Shown here piece by piece: positions 31,028 through 39,279 of a DNA stretch of 39,834 nucleotides; the first letter of the stretch is position 1; every line of letters begins with the position of its first letter. Source of the DNA: Acidimicrobiaceae bacterium (GTDB lineage: Bacteria; Actinomycetota; Acidimicrobiia; Acidimicrobiales; RAAP-2); NCBI GenBank assembly GCA_025463285.1, contig JAOBWI010000019.1, forward strand, positions 1 to 39,834, written 5' to 3'. A program made the position numbers and the translations under genes. The notes beneath the pieces are model-generated. The model was given only the letters and a program-made list of their open reading frames with translations. It did not search any database and was not told the origin of the DNA.

Positions 31028-31795
31028 CTACGCGCGCTGTACGTCGATTCTGGTGAGCTGCATGATCACCACGAAGACGACAATCGCGACCGTCAGGCAG
31101 GCTCCGACGGGACCGTCTCCCCAGTTGAGTCCTCCCACGGCGTGAGTTTTGCCCGTCCAGTCGGCGAAGGAGGCCCCCACCGGTCGGGTTAAAACGTAGG
31201 CCGTCCAAAAGGCCGCGACCGCGCTAAAGCGCAGAAGCCAATACGCGAGAGCGGTGACGCCAATGAGGCTGGCGAAGACGAGGCCGGCGCTGAGGTAGCC
31301 CAGTCGCAGCGTCACCGCGGTGAGATCGCCCGCCGCGGTACCCAGGGCGAACGTGGACAAGACCGTCGCCCAGTAGAAGAGTTCTCGGCGCGGCGTGTTG
31401 ATGGTGTGAATGGAGAGAGTGTGCTCGGTGCGGTCCCAGAAGATGAAGACACAGGTGAGGATAACGGCGAACAGCACGCTCGAAACGGCGTAGGGCACGC
31501 GGAACTGGATGTGGAGCGCGTCGGCGCACATCGTGCCAAAGACCGCCACCGACACCACGGACAACCAGTACCGCCAGGCCACGTAGGTGGACGAGGTGAA
31601 CTGCAGAGTGATCGCGATGAGAAAGAAGATCCCGCCGAAGGCCACGGCCACGAAGGGATTGATGCGGTAGACCAGATAGTCCGACGTCGCTTCGCCCATC
31701 GCGGTCGTTAGGAGTTTGAGAATCCAGAAATAGACGGTGATCTCGGGAACCTTGACGCCGCGGGCGTTCATACGTTGGTGCTTCGGAGCGCTCAC
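31028..31795 (-). CDS. COG4705-type integral membrane protein
   Basis: The 255-aa protein has 7-8 spans and two internal repeats of the family motif: KLLTTAMGEATSDYLVYRIN near the start and FALGTAAGDLTAVTLRLGY in the middle. The link RTEHTLSIHTINTPRRELFYWATV and the end THAVGGLNWGDGPVG are also typical of COG4705. The function is not known. A GTG start is used; an in-frame ATG at 31771, just before KVPEITVYFW, is the alternative. It converges with the DMT gene, leaving only 3 nt between stops. Confidence 0.82.
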   Translation of the reverse strand: MSAPKHQRMNARGVKVPEITVYFWILKLLTTAMGEATSDYLVYRINPFVAVAFGGIFFLIAITLQFTSSTYVAWRYWLSVVSVAVFGTMCADALHIQFRVPYAVSSVLFAVILTCVFIFWDRTEHTLSIHTINTPRRELFYWATVLSTFALGTAAGDLTAVTLRLGYLSAGLVFASLIGVTALAYWLLRFSAVAAFWTAYVLTRPVGASFADWTGKTHAVGGLNWGDGPVGACLTVAIVVFVVIMQLTRIDVQRA

Positions 31796-31851
31796 GTTGA
31801 TCCGTAGGCACGCATGAAGAAATTCTACCGTGCAGAAGTATTAGTCCTAGA

Positions 31852-31869
31852 CGCTGACGTACGTCAGCG
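31852..31869. repeat. 18-bp perfect palindrome
   Basis: CGCTGACGTACGTCAGCG lies 14 nt after the stop of the minus-strand MFS gene and 57 nt before the start of the COG4705 gene. Without a loop it is better explained as a dimeric-protein site than as a terminator, but either is possible. Confidence 0.5.
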
Positions 31870-31883
31870 GCGAACCCAACGAC

Positions 31884-33155
31884 CTAGTCGGCGAAGTTGT
31901 CGCTCGGTTCGATCTGGTGCATCTCGCGAAGCACCGCGTCGCGAGCGCGCAAGCGACGAATAGCGGCGTAACCGATGCCCGCGGCCACCAGACAGGACAT
32001 CGCTCCCACGCCGAGACCCACGCGTGCACCGGCCTCGCTGGTGATCCAGCCGATCACCGGCCCGCCGATCGGTGTCGAGCCTAAGAAGGCCACCGCCCAG
32101 AGCGCCATCACCCGTCCACGCATCTGAGGATCGGTGCTGAGTTGCAGGGTGGAGTTCGCCATGGAGAGAAAGGACACGCTGGCAAAGCCCACCAAGGCGA
32201 GGGCGATCAACTCGACGGCCAGCACGGGCGAGAGAGCCGCGAAACACATGAACGCCGCGAAAATCAACGAGGCGCGAATCATCGCCCGCACGCCCGTCTT
32301 GCCTCGGGCGGCCGTCCATAGACCACCAATGATCGCGCCACACCCCATGGCCGCCAGCAAGACGCCGTACACCGCGGAGCTGCCGTGAAAGACGGTGCCG
32401 GCCACGATCGGGAGGGTGACTTGAAACTCGAAGGCCAGCATGCCAACGAGCGCCATCATCACGAGGGGGATCGCGAGACCGGGCGTGCGAGCGACGTAGC
32501 GAAATCCCTCACCCAACTGACCCTTCGCCCGTACCGTTGGCACGCTGGGATGAAGAGATGAAGGTTCCATGGCGACGAGCGACGCCACGACGGCGATGAA
32601 GCTCGCGGCGTTCAGGGCAAAACACCAGCCCTCACCGACGGCCGCGATGACGAGTCCAGCCACCGCCGGTCCCACGGCGCGGGCCACGTTGTTCATAGTG
32701 GAGTTGAGGCTGACGGCGTTACGAAGGTGGTCCTTTCCGACCATCTCCAAGACGAAGGCCTGGCGCGACGGATTCTCAAAACAGTTGTTGAGACCGAGAA
32801 CGACCGCGAGGAGACAGACGTCGAGATACGTCACCACGTGCAGGATGGAGAGCACGGCGAGAATGGCGGCCTGCACGCCCATAGCTGACTGGAGGACAAT
32901 CATCAGACGTCGCTTGTCCACGCGATCGGCGATGACTCCGCCGTAAGGCCCCAGCAGCAGGACCGGCAAGGTCTGCAACGCCACAACGAATCCGATGTCG
33001 GTGGCGGAGTGCGTGAGGGTGAAGACGAGCCACGACTGCGCCGTGGTCTGCATCCACGTACCGATCAGTGAGGTGGTCTGGCCGAAGAAGAACTTGCGGT
33101 AGTTGGGGATAGCGAGTGACGAAAACGTCTGTCGCGCGGCGGCCCGGACGTTCAC
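31884..33155 (-). CDS. MFS transporter, EntS-like (12 TM)
   Basis: The 423-aa inner-membrane protein resembles the MFS_3/EntS group. It has SLAIPNYRKFFFGQTTSLIG and GTWMQTTAQSWLVFTLTHSA at the N-terminus, motif A GPYGGVIADRVDKRRLM, ENPSRQAFVLEMVGKDHLRN and the later QMRGRVMALWAVAFLGSTPIG. Relatives export siderophores or drugs. The GTG start overlaps the marR stop by one base (TAGTG), so it is cotranslated with that regulator. Confidence 0.9.
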   Translation of the reverse strand: MNVRAAARQTFSSLAIPNYRKFFFGQTTSLIGTWMQTTAQSWLVFTLTHSATDIGFVVALQTLPVLLLGPYGGVIADRVDKRRLMIVLQSAMGVQAAILAVLSILHVVTYLDVCLLAVVLGLNNCFENPSRQAFVLEMVGKDHLRNAVSLNSTMNNVARAVGPAVAGLVIAAVGEGWCFALNAASFIAVVASLVAMEPSSLHPSVPTVRAKGQLGEGFRYVARTPGLAIPLVMMALVGMLAFEFQVTLPIVAGTVFHGSSAVYGVLLAAMGCGAIIGGLWTAARGKTGVRAMIRASLIFAAFMCFAALSPVLAVELIALALVGFASVSFLSMANSTLQLSTDPQMRGRVMALWAVAFLGSTPIGGPVIGWITSEAGARVGLGVGAMSCLVAAGIGYAAIRRLRARDAVLREMHQIEPSDNFAD

Positions 33156-33616
33156 TAATCGCCTCGTAAGGCGGCCACGAGGCCCTCTAGTGCGGGGAGG
33201 GCCTTAATGAGTTCGTTTCGCTGGTCCTTTGGCAGTTGGCCCAAGGCAAAGAGCAGCGCGTCCGTACGCTCGTGTTTCATCTCTTGCCATAACGCCCGTC
33301 CCTTCTCGGTGACGGCCAAATGAACAATGCGAGCGTCAGTGCCGTCGGTTGAACGCGTGACCAGATCTCTCGTTTCGAGGTTCGACACGATGCGCGAGAC
33401 CATGGTGGGATTGAGTCCCTCCGTGGCCGCGAGCTCCGAAAGCCGCAGCGGGCCCCGTCGATTGATGGTTCGAAGGACCTCGCGCTGGCTCGGCGAGAGG
33501 TTGTCGTCCGCGTGAGTGAGTCGAAGGGAACGGCTAAGTCGGGAAAACACGGTTCGTAGGCGCTCGGCGGCCTCATCGGTGGTGGCTTTCGGGGACCCGG
33601 TGGTGGACGTTTTCAC
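33155..33616 (-). CDS. MarR-family transcriptional regulator (second)
   Basis: The 153-aa winged-helix protein has a dimerisation helix (AAERLRTVFSRLSRSLRL), HTH (LSPSQREVLRTINRRGPLRL, LAATEGLNPTMVSRIVSNLE), a wing (RSTDGTDARIVHLAVTEKGR) and a C-terminal helix. The GTG start has TAGGCT exactly 6 nt upstream (33623-33628), so it is probably leaderless. The palindrome at 33637-33652 lies just ahead, in the -35 area, and resembles the operator of the first MarR/MFS operon. It heads the operon with the EntS-like transporter. Confidence 0.9.
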   Translation of the reverse strand: MKTSTTGSPKATTDEAAERLRTVFSRLSRSLRLTHADDNLSPSQREVLRTINRRGPLRLSELAATEGLNPTMVSRIVSNLETRDLVTRSTDGTDARIVHLAVTEKGRALWQEMKHERTDALLFALGQLPKDQRNELIKALPALEGLVAALRGD

Positions 33617-33622
33617 GCACCC

Positions 33623-33652
33623 AGCCTAGCATTAGTTGCCTGCTAGCAAGCA
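33623..33652 (-). promoter_or_regulatory. -10 element and MarR-type operator
   Basis: TAGGCT (minus strand, plus 33623-33628) is 6 nt from the GTG. TGCCTGCTAGCAAGCA (33637-33652) is a 16-bp palindrome with one mismatched pair around TGCTAGCA and occupies the expected -35/spacer region. Aligned with the site at 6512-6533, 15 of 22 bases agree. Confidence 0.6.
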
Positions 33653-33840
33653 TCTAAGTGACCCTACAAGCGAGGGAAGCTTTTCGCTCTGTTCGAACGA
33701 TGTGAGCGCGGTTGAAGAGTTGCACATTCGGCGTCGTCGCGCGACGCTCACGTCGCCACCGCACAATTCGCGCGCAATTCTGGCGTAAATCACGGTCGAA
33801 ACCCGCGATGTCGCGCCACGTATCGATAGCGTCGACCTCT

Positions 33841-34407
33841 GTGAAACGACTACTGATCCTCGTCGCCCTTCTGGCGACACTGACGCCTGCTTTGAGCGCC
33901 TCGGGGTCAACGCGCCTCTCCTCCCTGCTCCTGTCGGGCAAAAACCTCTCGAGTTCATGGTCGAGGTACTTCATCGACAACAAAGACACCGCGACCTGTC
34001 CTGAGTCAAATTTTGGACCTCCGACAAGCAAAACGTCCACTCGCGCTATCTTCTCCAACTCCTCGTCGGGGGCTCTGTTGCTCGAGAAGCTGAGCGCCTC
34101 GGGTAGTCCCGTCGCCCTTTACAACACCTTGGTGCAACGAACGGTCGAGTGCTCGAAGTCGAGCGGCGCGCTCAAGGGATACATCACCTATCAGCGGGTT
34201 CGGTCAGTTCAGATATCCGGTATTGCCGGTACGCATCGCGTTTTCTCATTGGCCGCCGAAGCTGGCGGTAGCAGCGTCACCGGCTGCGTGGTGTACGCCG
34301 TGAAGGGCGACGTCGTCGTGGCCTTCGCCGAACTGTCAATACTGCCTTTTAACGCGCGACAATTTAAGGGCACGTTGGAGAAGGCTTTAGACAAGATCCC
34401 GGGTTAA
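33841..34407 (+). CDS. Secreted protein of unknown function, PknH-sensor-like length and layout
   Basis: The 188-aa product starts with a signal peptide (KRLLILVALLATLTPALSAS). The mature part opens with LSSLLLSGKNLSSSWSRYF and contains three cysteines (TCPESNF, VECSKSS and VTGCVV) and a C-terminal FAELSILPFNARQFKGTLEK helix. The order strand-helix with LLL....L..W is loosely like actinobacterial PknH-type sensor domains, but this is weak. I chose the GTG at 33841 because it gives the signal peptide; upstream codons in the frame are low in family character. It is divergent from the MarR operon. Confidence 0.68.
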   Translation: MKRLLILVALLATLTPALSASGSTRLSSLLLSGKNLSSSWSRYFIDNKDTATCPESNFGPPTSKTSTRAIFSNSSSGALLLEKLSASGSPVALYNTLVQRTVECSKSSGALKGYITYQRVRSVQISGIAGTHRVFSLAAEAGGSSVTGCVVYAVKGDVVVAFAELSILPFNARQFKGTLEKALDKIPG

Positions 34408-34732
34408 GCGCCAACTTTCGATACTCGCGTGGAGGACCAAGATGAGACCGGTTGTTCCGGCGAGAAGCAAGCAGCTAACGACCCCGCGCCGAATGAGGAG
34501 TTGCCACGGTGCGGCGGCGACCCGCATCGGGACCTGTGGCTGACGCTCCGGAGCTTGACGCGCGTGAGGGCGGCGAGCGACATTGGGAGTACGCACAGCC
34601 GAGATAAGTACTCGAGTTCGAAGGCTCGCCACCCGAGAACGCCAAGCGCGGATGTTCCAGTGCCACCTCAATTATCAAGCTTGGCTGAAGCAAGGAGTGG
34701 GAAACTTCGCTGAGCAGTCCGCGCGATTGCAG
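34408..34732. other. Intergenic region, no secure gene
   Basis: A minus-strand frame at 34387-34671 contains one hydrophobic stretch (LLIRRGVVSCLLLAGTTGLI) but overlaps the end of the secreted-protein gene, lacks a ribosome binding site and has an Arg-rich shadow-like N-terminus. I see nothing else. Confidence 0.35.
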
Positions 34733-34912
34733 TTACGAACTGCCACCTATTTGGCTCACGATGGCGTCTCGCGTAATGCCGTACTTCGCCGACCACGTCT
34801 CGAGAGTGTCGATATCCACTTCCTCGGGCAACTCTGTTTCCGCCCCCTTCGCGGCGTCATTGAATCCCGCTCTATGTAACGTAAAAATTATTTGCTGCCT
34901 GTTGTAGCTCAC
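34733..34912 (-). CDS. Very small (59 aa) cytoplasmic protein, DUF3606-like
   Basis: The protein starts SYNRQQIIFTLHRAGFNDA and ends with EEVDIDTLETWSAKYGITRD plus a short AIVSQIGGSS helix. The segment D..E.W..KYGI..D.I...IG resembles DUF3606, whose members carry a W..kfgvs..eL..av..vG motif; the match is tentative. GGAGG lies 6 nt before the GTG at 34912, one of the best ribosome binding sites in the window. The longer open frame upstream is not needed. Confidence 0.6.
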   Translation of the reverse strand: MSYNRQQIIFTLHRAGFNDAAKGAETELPEEVDIDTLETWSAKYGITRDAIVSQIGGSS

Positions 34913-35144
34913 GGTCACCCTCCTCGTGACAGGTCGCAGCCCTGCCCACCGAGATCCTATGGATCTTCCTATCTCAGCGTCACCCGATTGCCAGCGCCGC
35001 GACAAGCGGGTTCGCACGCTCATCACCGTCGCTAGATCGTTACCGACGCCGTGCCGTGACGTCACCGCATGGTTACCTCGGCTTCGTATCGTTTGGAGAT
35101 GAACTGGTTGCCACTCAAGCAAAGTTCTTCTCCGGGCGCCGGCG

Positions 35145-36230
35145 GTGACGCTCTCGCTTGACGGGACGTTGGCGGCGTTCCCGGCGATTTGGTTGCGCGA
35201 CAACTGTCCGTGCGAGAGTTGTCGCGACTCGGCAAGCGATCAGAAGTTCTTCCAGCCAGCGGAAATTCCGCACGAGATCGCCGTTGTCGAGGTCCAGGCG
35301 GCGAGTGACGAGATCGTCGTCACGTTCACACCCGACGGGCATCGCTCGACGTTCTCGCAGAAGTGGCTCGAGGCACAGAGGTCGGCAGCGACGATGACAC
35401 CGCGCGAACTCTGGCGCGGTGTCGACCTCGACGAGACGGCTGGGCGAGCGGAGTGGTCGAGATACCTCAGCGATGACGCGGAGCGACTCCGAGTCCTTCG
35501 TGGCGTTCAGCGCCTGGGCTTCGCTGTACTTAAGGGCACGCCGACGACCGAACGCACGGTGCTGGGCATCGCTCGCACGTTCGGGTATGTGCGCGAGACA
35601 AACTATGGCGAACTCTTCGACGTGCGCGTGGAAGCCGAGCCCACCAACCTTGCTTTCAGCGCGCTCGCGATCTCGCCGCACACGGACAACCCCTACCGAG
35701 ATCCGGCGCCCACGATGCAGCTGCTGCACTGCCTCGTTAACTCGGTGTCGGGCGGCGAGTCTGGGCTGGTCGACGGCATCTTGGCCGCGAATATCTTGCG
35801 CGACGAGCACCCCGAGCACTTCATCGTGCTCTCGCACACACCCGTAACATTCGCCTGGTCTGACCCCAATAACGTTCTGCGCGCGACGCGGCCGGTCCTC
35901 GAACTTGATGAACGTGGCCATCTCCGATCGATTCGCCTGAATAGTCGTTCTATGCAGCCGCTGCGGCTGGACTACGACGACATCGTCGCCTACTACGACG
36001 CGTACCGTGCGTTCTTTGGGATCGTGACCGATCCGTCACTCGCGCGTACCTTCCGTCTCGACCCGGGTGACTGCCTGATTTTTGACAACACCCGCCTGCT
36101 CCACTCGCGAACGGCTTTCGAGGTCTCGGGAGGGGGCCATCGCCATCTACAGGGCTGTTACGCGGACCTCGACGGACTGGCGAGCACCGTCGAGGTGCTC
36201 GCACGACGTGAGCAAAACCCGCTGCTTTGA
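35145..36230 (+). CDS. Gamma-butyrobetaine hydroxylase-like Fe(II)/2-oxoglutarate dioxygenase
   Basis: The 361-aa enzyme has an N-terminal DUF971 zinc module (WLRDNCPCESCRD with Cys21, Cys23, Cys26; His66 may be the fourth ligand) and a C-terminal TauD-type double-stranded beta-helix. The iron ligands are His179 and Asp181 in SPHTDNPYRD and His320 in TRLLHSRTAF; Arg322 may bind 2-oxoglutarate. This is the domain order of gamma-butyrobetaine and trimethyllysine dioxygenases (carnitine synthesis). The neighbours do not support a full pathway, so the substrate may differ. The GTG 35145 is the only early start before an in-frame stop; no good ribosome binding site is seen. Confidence 0.87.
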   Translation: MTLSLDGTLAAFPAIWLRDNCPCESCRDSASDQKFFQPAEIPHEIAVVEVQAASDEIVVTFTPDGHRSTFSQKWLEAQRSAATMTPRELWRGVDLDETAGRAEWSRYLSDDAERLRVLRGVQRLGFAVLKGTPTTERTVLGIARTFGYVRETNYGELFDVRVEAEPTNLAFSALAISPHTDNPYRDPAPTMQLLHCLVNSVSGGESGLVDGILAANILRDEHPEHFIVLSHTPVTFAWSDPNNVLRATRPVLELDERGHLRSIRLNSRSMQPLRLDYDDIVAYYDAYRAFFGIVTDPSLARTFRLDPGDCLIFDNTRLLHSRTAFEVSGGGHRHLQGCYADLDGLASTVEVLARREQNPLL

Positions 36231-36288
36231 ACGGGGGTCCAGGACGGGCAGGCTGCGTAGGAAACTGCTTCCCGCTCGGCGCGGTTTG

Positions 36289-36774
36289 CTAGGCGAGAAC
36301 CTCGGTAAGGCGCGCCTCAGTGGCCGGCAGGTCGATATTGAGCGCGAAAGTCAACTCTGACACCAGGACTTGGCGAGCGTTGATGAGCATATGCTTCTCG
36401 GCGTTCGATAAGCGATGTTCTCTGTTACGTATGGTTAGGTTGCGCACCACCTCGGCCACTTGATAGATGTCACCTGAGCGCATCTTCTCCGAGTGGTTCT
36501 TAAACCGCCGCGACCAATTAGTCGGAGTTCGAGCGTCCTTCTTGCGCAACACTGCGTAGACCTCCTCGACTTCCTCGTCGTTGATCACGTCACGCAGGCC
36601 AACGCTCTCGGCGCTGCTCACTGGAACCTTTATCAACAAGTCGCTGTGAGATACGCGTATGGTCAGGTACTCCTGCTTGACGTCAAAAGCGGAGATTTTA
36701 CTGATCTGCTCGACCGTGCAGGCGCCGTGGTGCGGGTAGATCAAGCGATCACCCTTCTTGTACTTAACGACCAT
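36289..36774 (-). CDS. carD: CarD-family RNA polymerase-binding regulator
   Basis: The 161-aa protein has the RNAP-interacting Tudor-like domain (about 1-60: VKYKKGDRLIYPHHGACTVE, then EYLTIRVSHSDLLIKVPVSS) and a helical DNA-binding C-terminal domain with the conserved Trp in TPTNWSRRFKNHSEKM. The closing part LSNAEKHMLINARQVLVSEL matches the family. CarD stabilises open promoter complexes, including at rRNA promoters. AAGGAG precedes the ATG. A TAAAAT hexamer (plus 36817-36822) may be part of its promoter. Confidence 0.93.
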   Translation of the reverse strand: MVVKYKKGDRLIYPHHGACTVEQISKISAFDVKQEYLTIRVSHSDLLIKVPVSSAESVGLRDVINDEEVEEVYAVLRKKDARTPTNWSRRFKNHSEKMRSGDIYQVAEVVRNLTIRNREHRLSNAEKHMLINARQVLVSELTFALNIDLPATEARLTEVLA

Positions 36775-37003
36775 TGAATGGTCTCCTTCGTGGGCTGGGA
36801 ACTAAGGGAATTGCCCATTTTACCCGAAGCGGAGGATTTTGGAGCGATTTCACTACTGGAAACAGTAATGGGTTCGTTACTTTGGCGATCTCGGGTCACA
36901 CCTCGAGTCCTTCGGTCCTTTCAGCCACGATATGTGGCATCAATGTCGGTAGAAGACGAGTAAGTGAAGACCATGACCGGTTTGGAGTCAGTTGACACGG
37001 TGC

Positions 37004-37552
37004 TCAGAAAATAAAGGGAACGAGCATCTTGCTTGAGTGTTTGTACGCGGGATACGTCTCGGGAAACTGCTCGGTCAGGTAGCGCTCCTCGGTGAACGCG
37101 CTGTAGATAAAGAAAATTCCCGCCAGTAATACTGCGAAAAGCCATCGCCAGTTCAACGCCACAGCGGTGCCAATACCGGCGAGAAGAATGCCCGAGTAAA
37201 TGGGGTGGCGAACCAAACGATAGGGGCCACTGGTGACAAGTTCCGGATCGACTTTTCGAGACATCGGCGTTCCCCAGTTGCGCCCAATATGTAGTCGTGC
37301 CCAAATCGCGAACCCCAGCCCCAGCGCAAAAAGAAGGAGACCGAGGCTGGCGCGCAGTGGATTCGAATGAGGCCCTCCGCCGCCGAAGGCTCCTGAGCGC
37401 GAGAGGAGAATCACCACGACGAGGAGGACGGCTCTGACGCGAAAGTGACGGGACCATTGGACGCGGCCCCTTTTCATGGAGAAGGCCGCCACGAGCCAAT
37501 AGAGCCAGAACGCCGCCCATCCGATAGTGAACACGAGTTCAACGGGGTGCAT
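37004..37552 (-). CDS. Isoprenylcysteine carboxyl methyltransferase family membrane protein
   Basis: The 182-aa protein has about five membrane spans and the family core HIGRNWGTPMS, then VTSGPYRLVRHPIYSGILL and the end EERYLTEQFPETYPAYKHSS. In this superfamily GPY..vRHPxY and EE..L...F...Y..Y contribute to S-adenosylmethionine binding. Bacterial members methylate lipids or unknown small molecules. I use the ATG at 37552 (MHPVELVF), which has AAGAAGAG upstream; the frame is open to 37600. Confidence 0.82.
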   Translation of the reverse strand: MHPVELVFTIGWAAFWLYWLVAAFSMKRGRVQWSRHFRVRAVLLVVVILLSRSGAFGGGGPHSNPLRASLGLLLFALGLGFAIWARLHIGRNWGTPMSRKVDPELVTSGPYRLVRHPIYSGILLAGIGTAVALNWRWLFAVLLAGIFFIYSAFTEERYLTEQFPETYPAYKHSSKMLVPFIF

Positions 37553-37877
37553 GCAATCGATCTCTTCTTCAGTGGCGGTGGTAAGCGGACGCTGAGACAA
37601 AGGCCGTTTTACGGCGGCCGCTTCCAGGCAGCATCATTGTAAGGGGGAACGATTTATCTGCGAGTCGTGAGCCGCACGAACTCGTATCGCGAGTTCATAT
37701 TGAAGTCGACGCAGATCACAAAGCGATGCCCCTGCCGAGAAGGCGACATCGTTCATGAGAACGGATTGGGAATCTCGGATCTACGCCCCTCTGCGTTTGC
37801 CCGTTCCCCGAACCGCTCTGCGAGCGGGCTGACCAACCTGCCGGGCTAATCTCGAACCGCTACCTGGACAATGCCGG
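37553..37877. other. Intergenic region with a short inverted repeat
   Basis: No secure gene. GAACTCG-TATCG-CGAGTTC (37678-37696) is a 7-bp inverted repeat. A 60-codon plus-strand frame (37667-37849) starting with GTG has ordinary third-position bias but no recognisable domain or ribosome binding site. Confidence 0.35.
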
Positions 37878-38690
37878 TTAGCGAACCAAGCAGACTCCGC
37901 CGTCGACATTAAACATTTGGCCCGTCATAAAATCCGAGCCTTCGCTGGCTAAGAACACCATCACGGGACCCATATCTTGATCGGCGTCACCCTTCAATCC
38001 CGTCTTGCCGTACACCAGAAGTTGGGACTTCCACTGCTCGTCAGTCGGTGCCCAACCGATTGGCAACGGACCATCAGGCTCGAAGGCACTGGACTTGGCT
38101 AGAGCTTCATGACGCATGGGCGTTTCGATCGCCGGGTTCACGACGTTGACTCGAATACCGTAACGACCCCACTCCTTCGCAATCGACCTTGACCAGGAGA
38201 GCACCGCGCCCTTGGACGCGCTGTAATCTGCACCTCCCGCACCACCTACGACGCCGGCGGGAGAGCCAAAATTGATGATTTTGCCGTAGCCTTGCTTGCG
38301 CATGTGTGCACACACCGCTTGATTGGTATACAGCGTGCCCTTCACATTGACATCGAAGACGAAATCCCACGTCTTGTCGTCAATCTCTTCAGCAAGCTTA
38401 AAGCCAGCGGTAACACCGGCGACATGGGCTAAAACTTCAAGTCCACCCATCGCCGCTATAGCCGAATCGAACACCTCAAAGACTGCCTGGCGATCGGCAA
38501 CGTCGCAGTGGTAGTACGTGGCTTCTCCTGGCCCAAGAGCTGATGCTTGCTCGACAACCTGACGACCTAACGTCTTGCTAACACCCATCACCGCTACGTG
38601 AGCGCCTTCGCGTACATAACTTCGTACGGTACCTGCAGCAATTCCCCGAGATCCGCCCGTAACAATGATTCGTCTGCCCTCTAGGAGCAC
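37878..38690 (-). CDS. Short-chain dehydrogenase/reductase
   Basis: The 270-aa Rossmann enzyme has the catalytic set Asn115 (DVNVKGTL), Ser143 (NFGSPAG), Tyr156 and Lys160 (YSASK). It also has HCDVAD, HVAGV (for NNAG) and the C-terminal FMTGQMFNVDGG. The cofactor loop is TGGSRGIAAG: the third Gly of TGxxxGxG is Ala18. GGAGG lies 4 nt before the GTG at 38690, and the protein then starts like most SDRs (LLEGRRIIVTGG). A frame extension to 38726 adds 12 residues without a ribosome binding site. The substrate is unknown. Confidence 0.85.
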   Translation of the reverse strand: MLLEGRRIIVTGGSRGIAAGTVRSYVREGAHVAVMGVSKTLGRQVVEQASALGPGEATYYHCDVADRQAVFEVFDSAIAAMGGLEVLAHVAGVTAGFKLAEEIDDKTWDFVFDVNVKGTLYTNQAVCAHMRKQGYGKIINFGSPAGVVGGAGGADYSASKGAVLSWSRSIAKEWGRYGIRVNVVNPAIETPMRHEALAKSSAFEPDGPLPIGWAPTDEQWKSQLLVYGKTGLKGDADQDMGPVMVFLASEGSDFMTGQMFNVDGGVCLVR

Positions 38691-39279
38691 ACTTCCTCCA
38701 AAGAATTCAGGATCGCCCACATACACGCTTTGCGAAACTCAATCACGTGCATATTCCTCCCCAATAACTTGGACGGCAAGCCGCCCTCAGATTAACGCAC
38801 GGCGCGAGCGGACTTAGCGGAACTATTACGACACGAGCAGGTTTCAGCTTGTCGTGAATTCATAGTGCAGCTGGAGCCCAGAGGAGTGCTAACGAACCAA
38901 GCTAGGGGTCAAGCTGTGACTTCACTAGAGAGCGGCGGTGATGGTTGCGACGTCCTGAACGAGCGTCACTTCGATGGAGAAAGAGATGGTCTCAGTCTCC
39001 ATAACCGCTCGTTCATGCGCGACATTGGCACTCACGTCCATTTCAGTCCCATCCAGGCGGCAGCGATGGAACGGGCAACGCCGAAGACCGGAGCCATAGC
39101 AGATGGTTATTTGACTCGGACGAAGGCACCGCTGAAACCACCCCAGTACCGTTGCGGCATGGTCCGGATACAACGCCGTCAAGGCCAGGGAAGCCATCTG
39201 ATGCACTGCCCAACGCCGATTGATTACAAATGGACGACGTTCTCCGTCTCCTGGGTGATCGTGCATAAGAATTCGAGTG
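38691..39279. other. Intergenic region upstream of the FN3 protein
   Basis: About 590 bp. Overlapping frames on both strands (38865-39416 + and 38925-39344 -) have no recognisable domain, no ribosome binding site and clash with the signal-peptide gene at 39280. I cannot support a gene here. Confidence 0.4.

Noticed and set aside
34387..34671. 94-codon minus-strand frame with one hydrophobic stretch
   Set aside because: It overlaps the end of the secreted-protein gene, has an Arg-rich N-terminus and no ribosome binding site.
35099..35161. 20-codon ATG frame overlapping the start of the dioxygenase gene, as a leader peptide
   Set aside because: The ribosome binding site is weak, there is no clear coupling, and it is out of frame with the dioxygenase; too little to support it.
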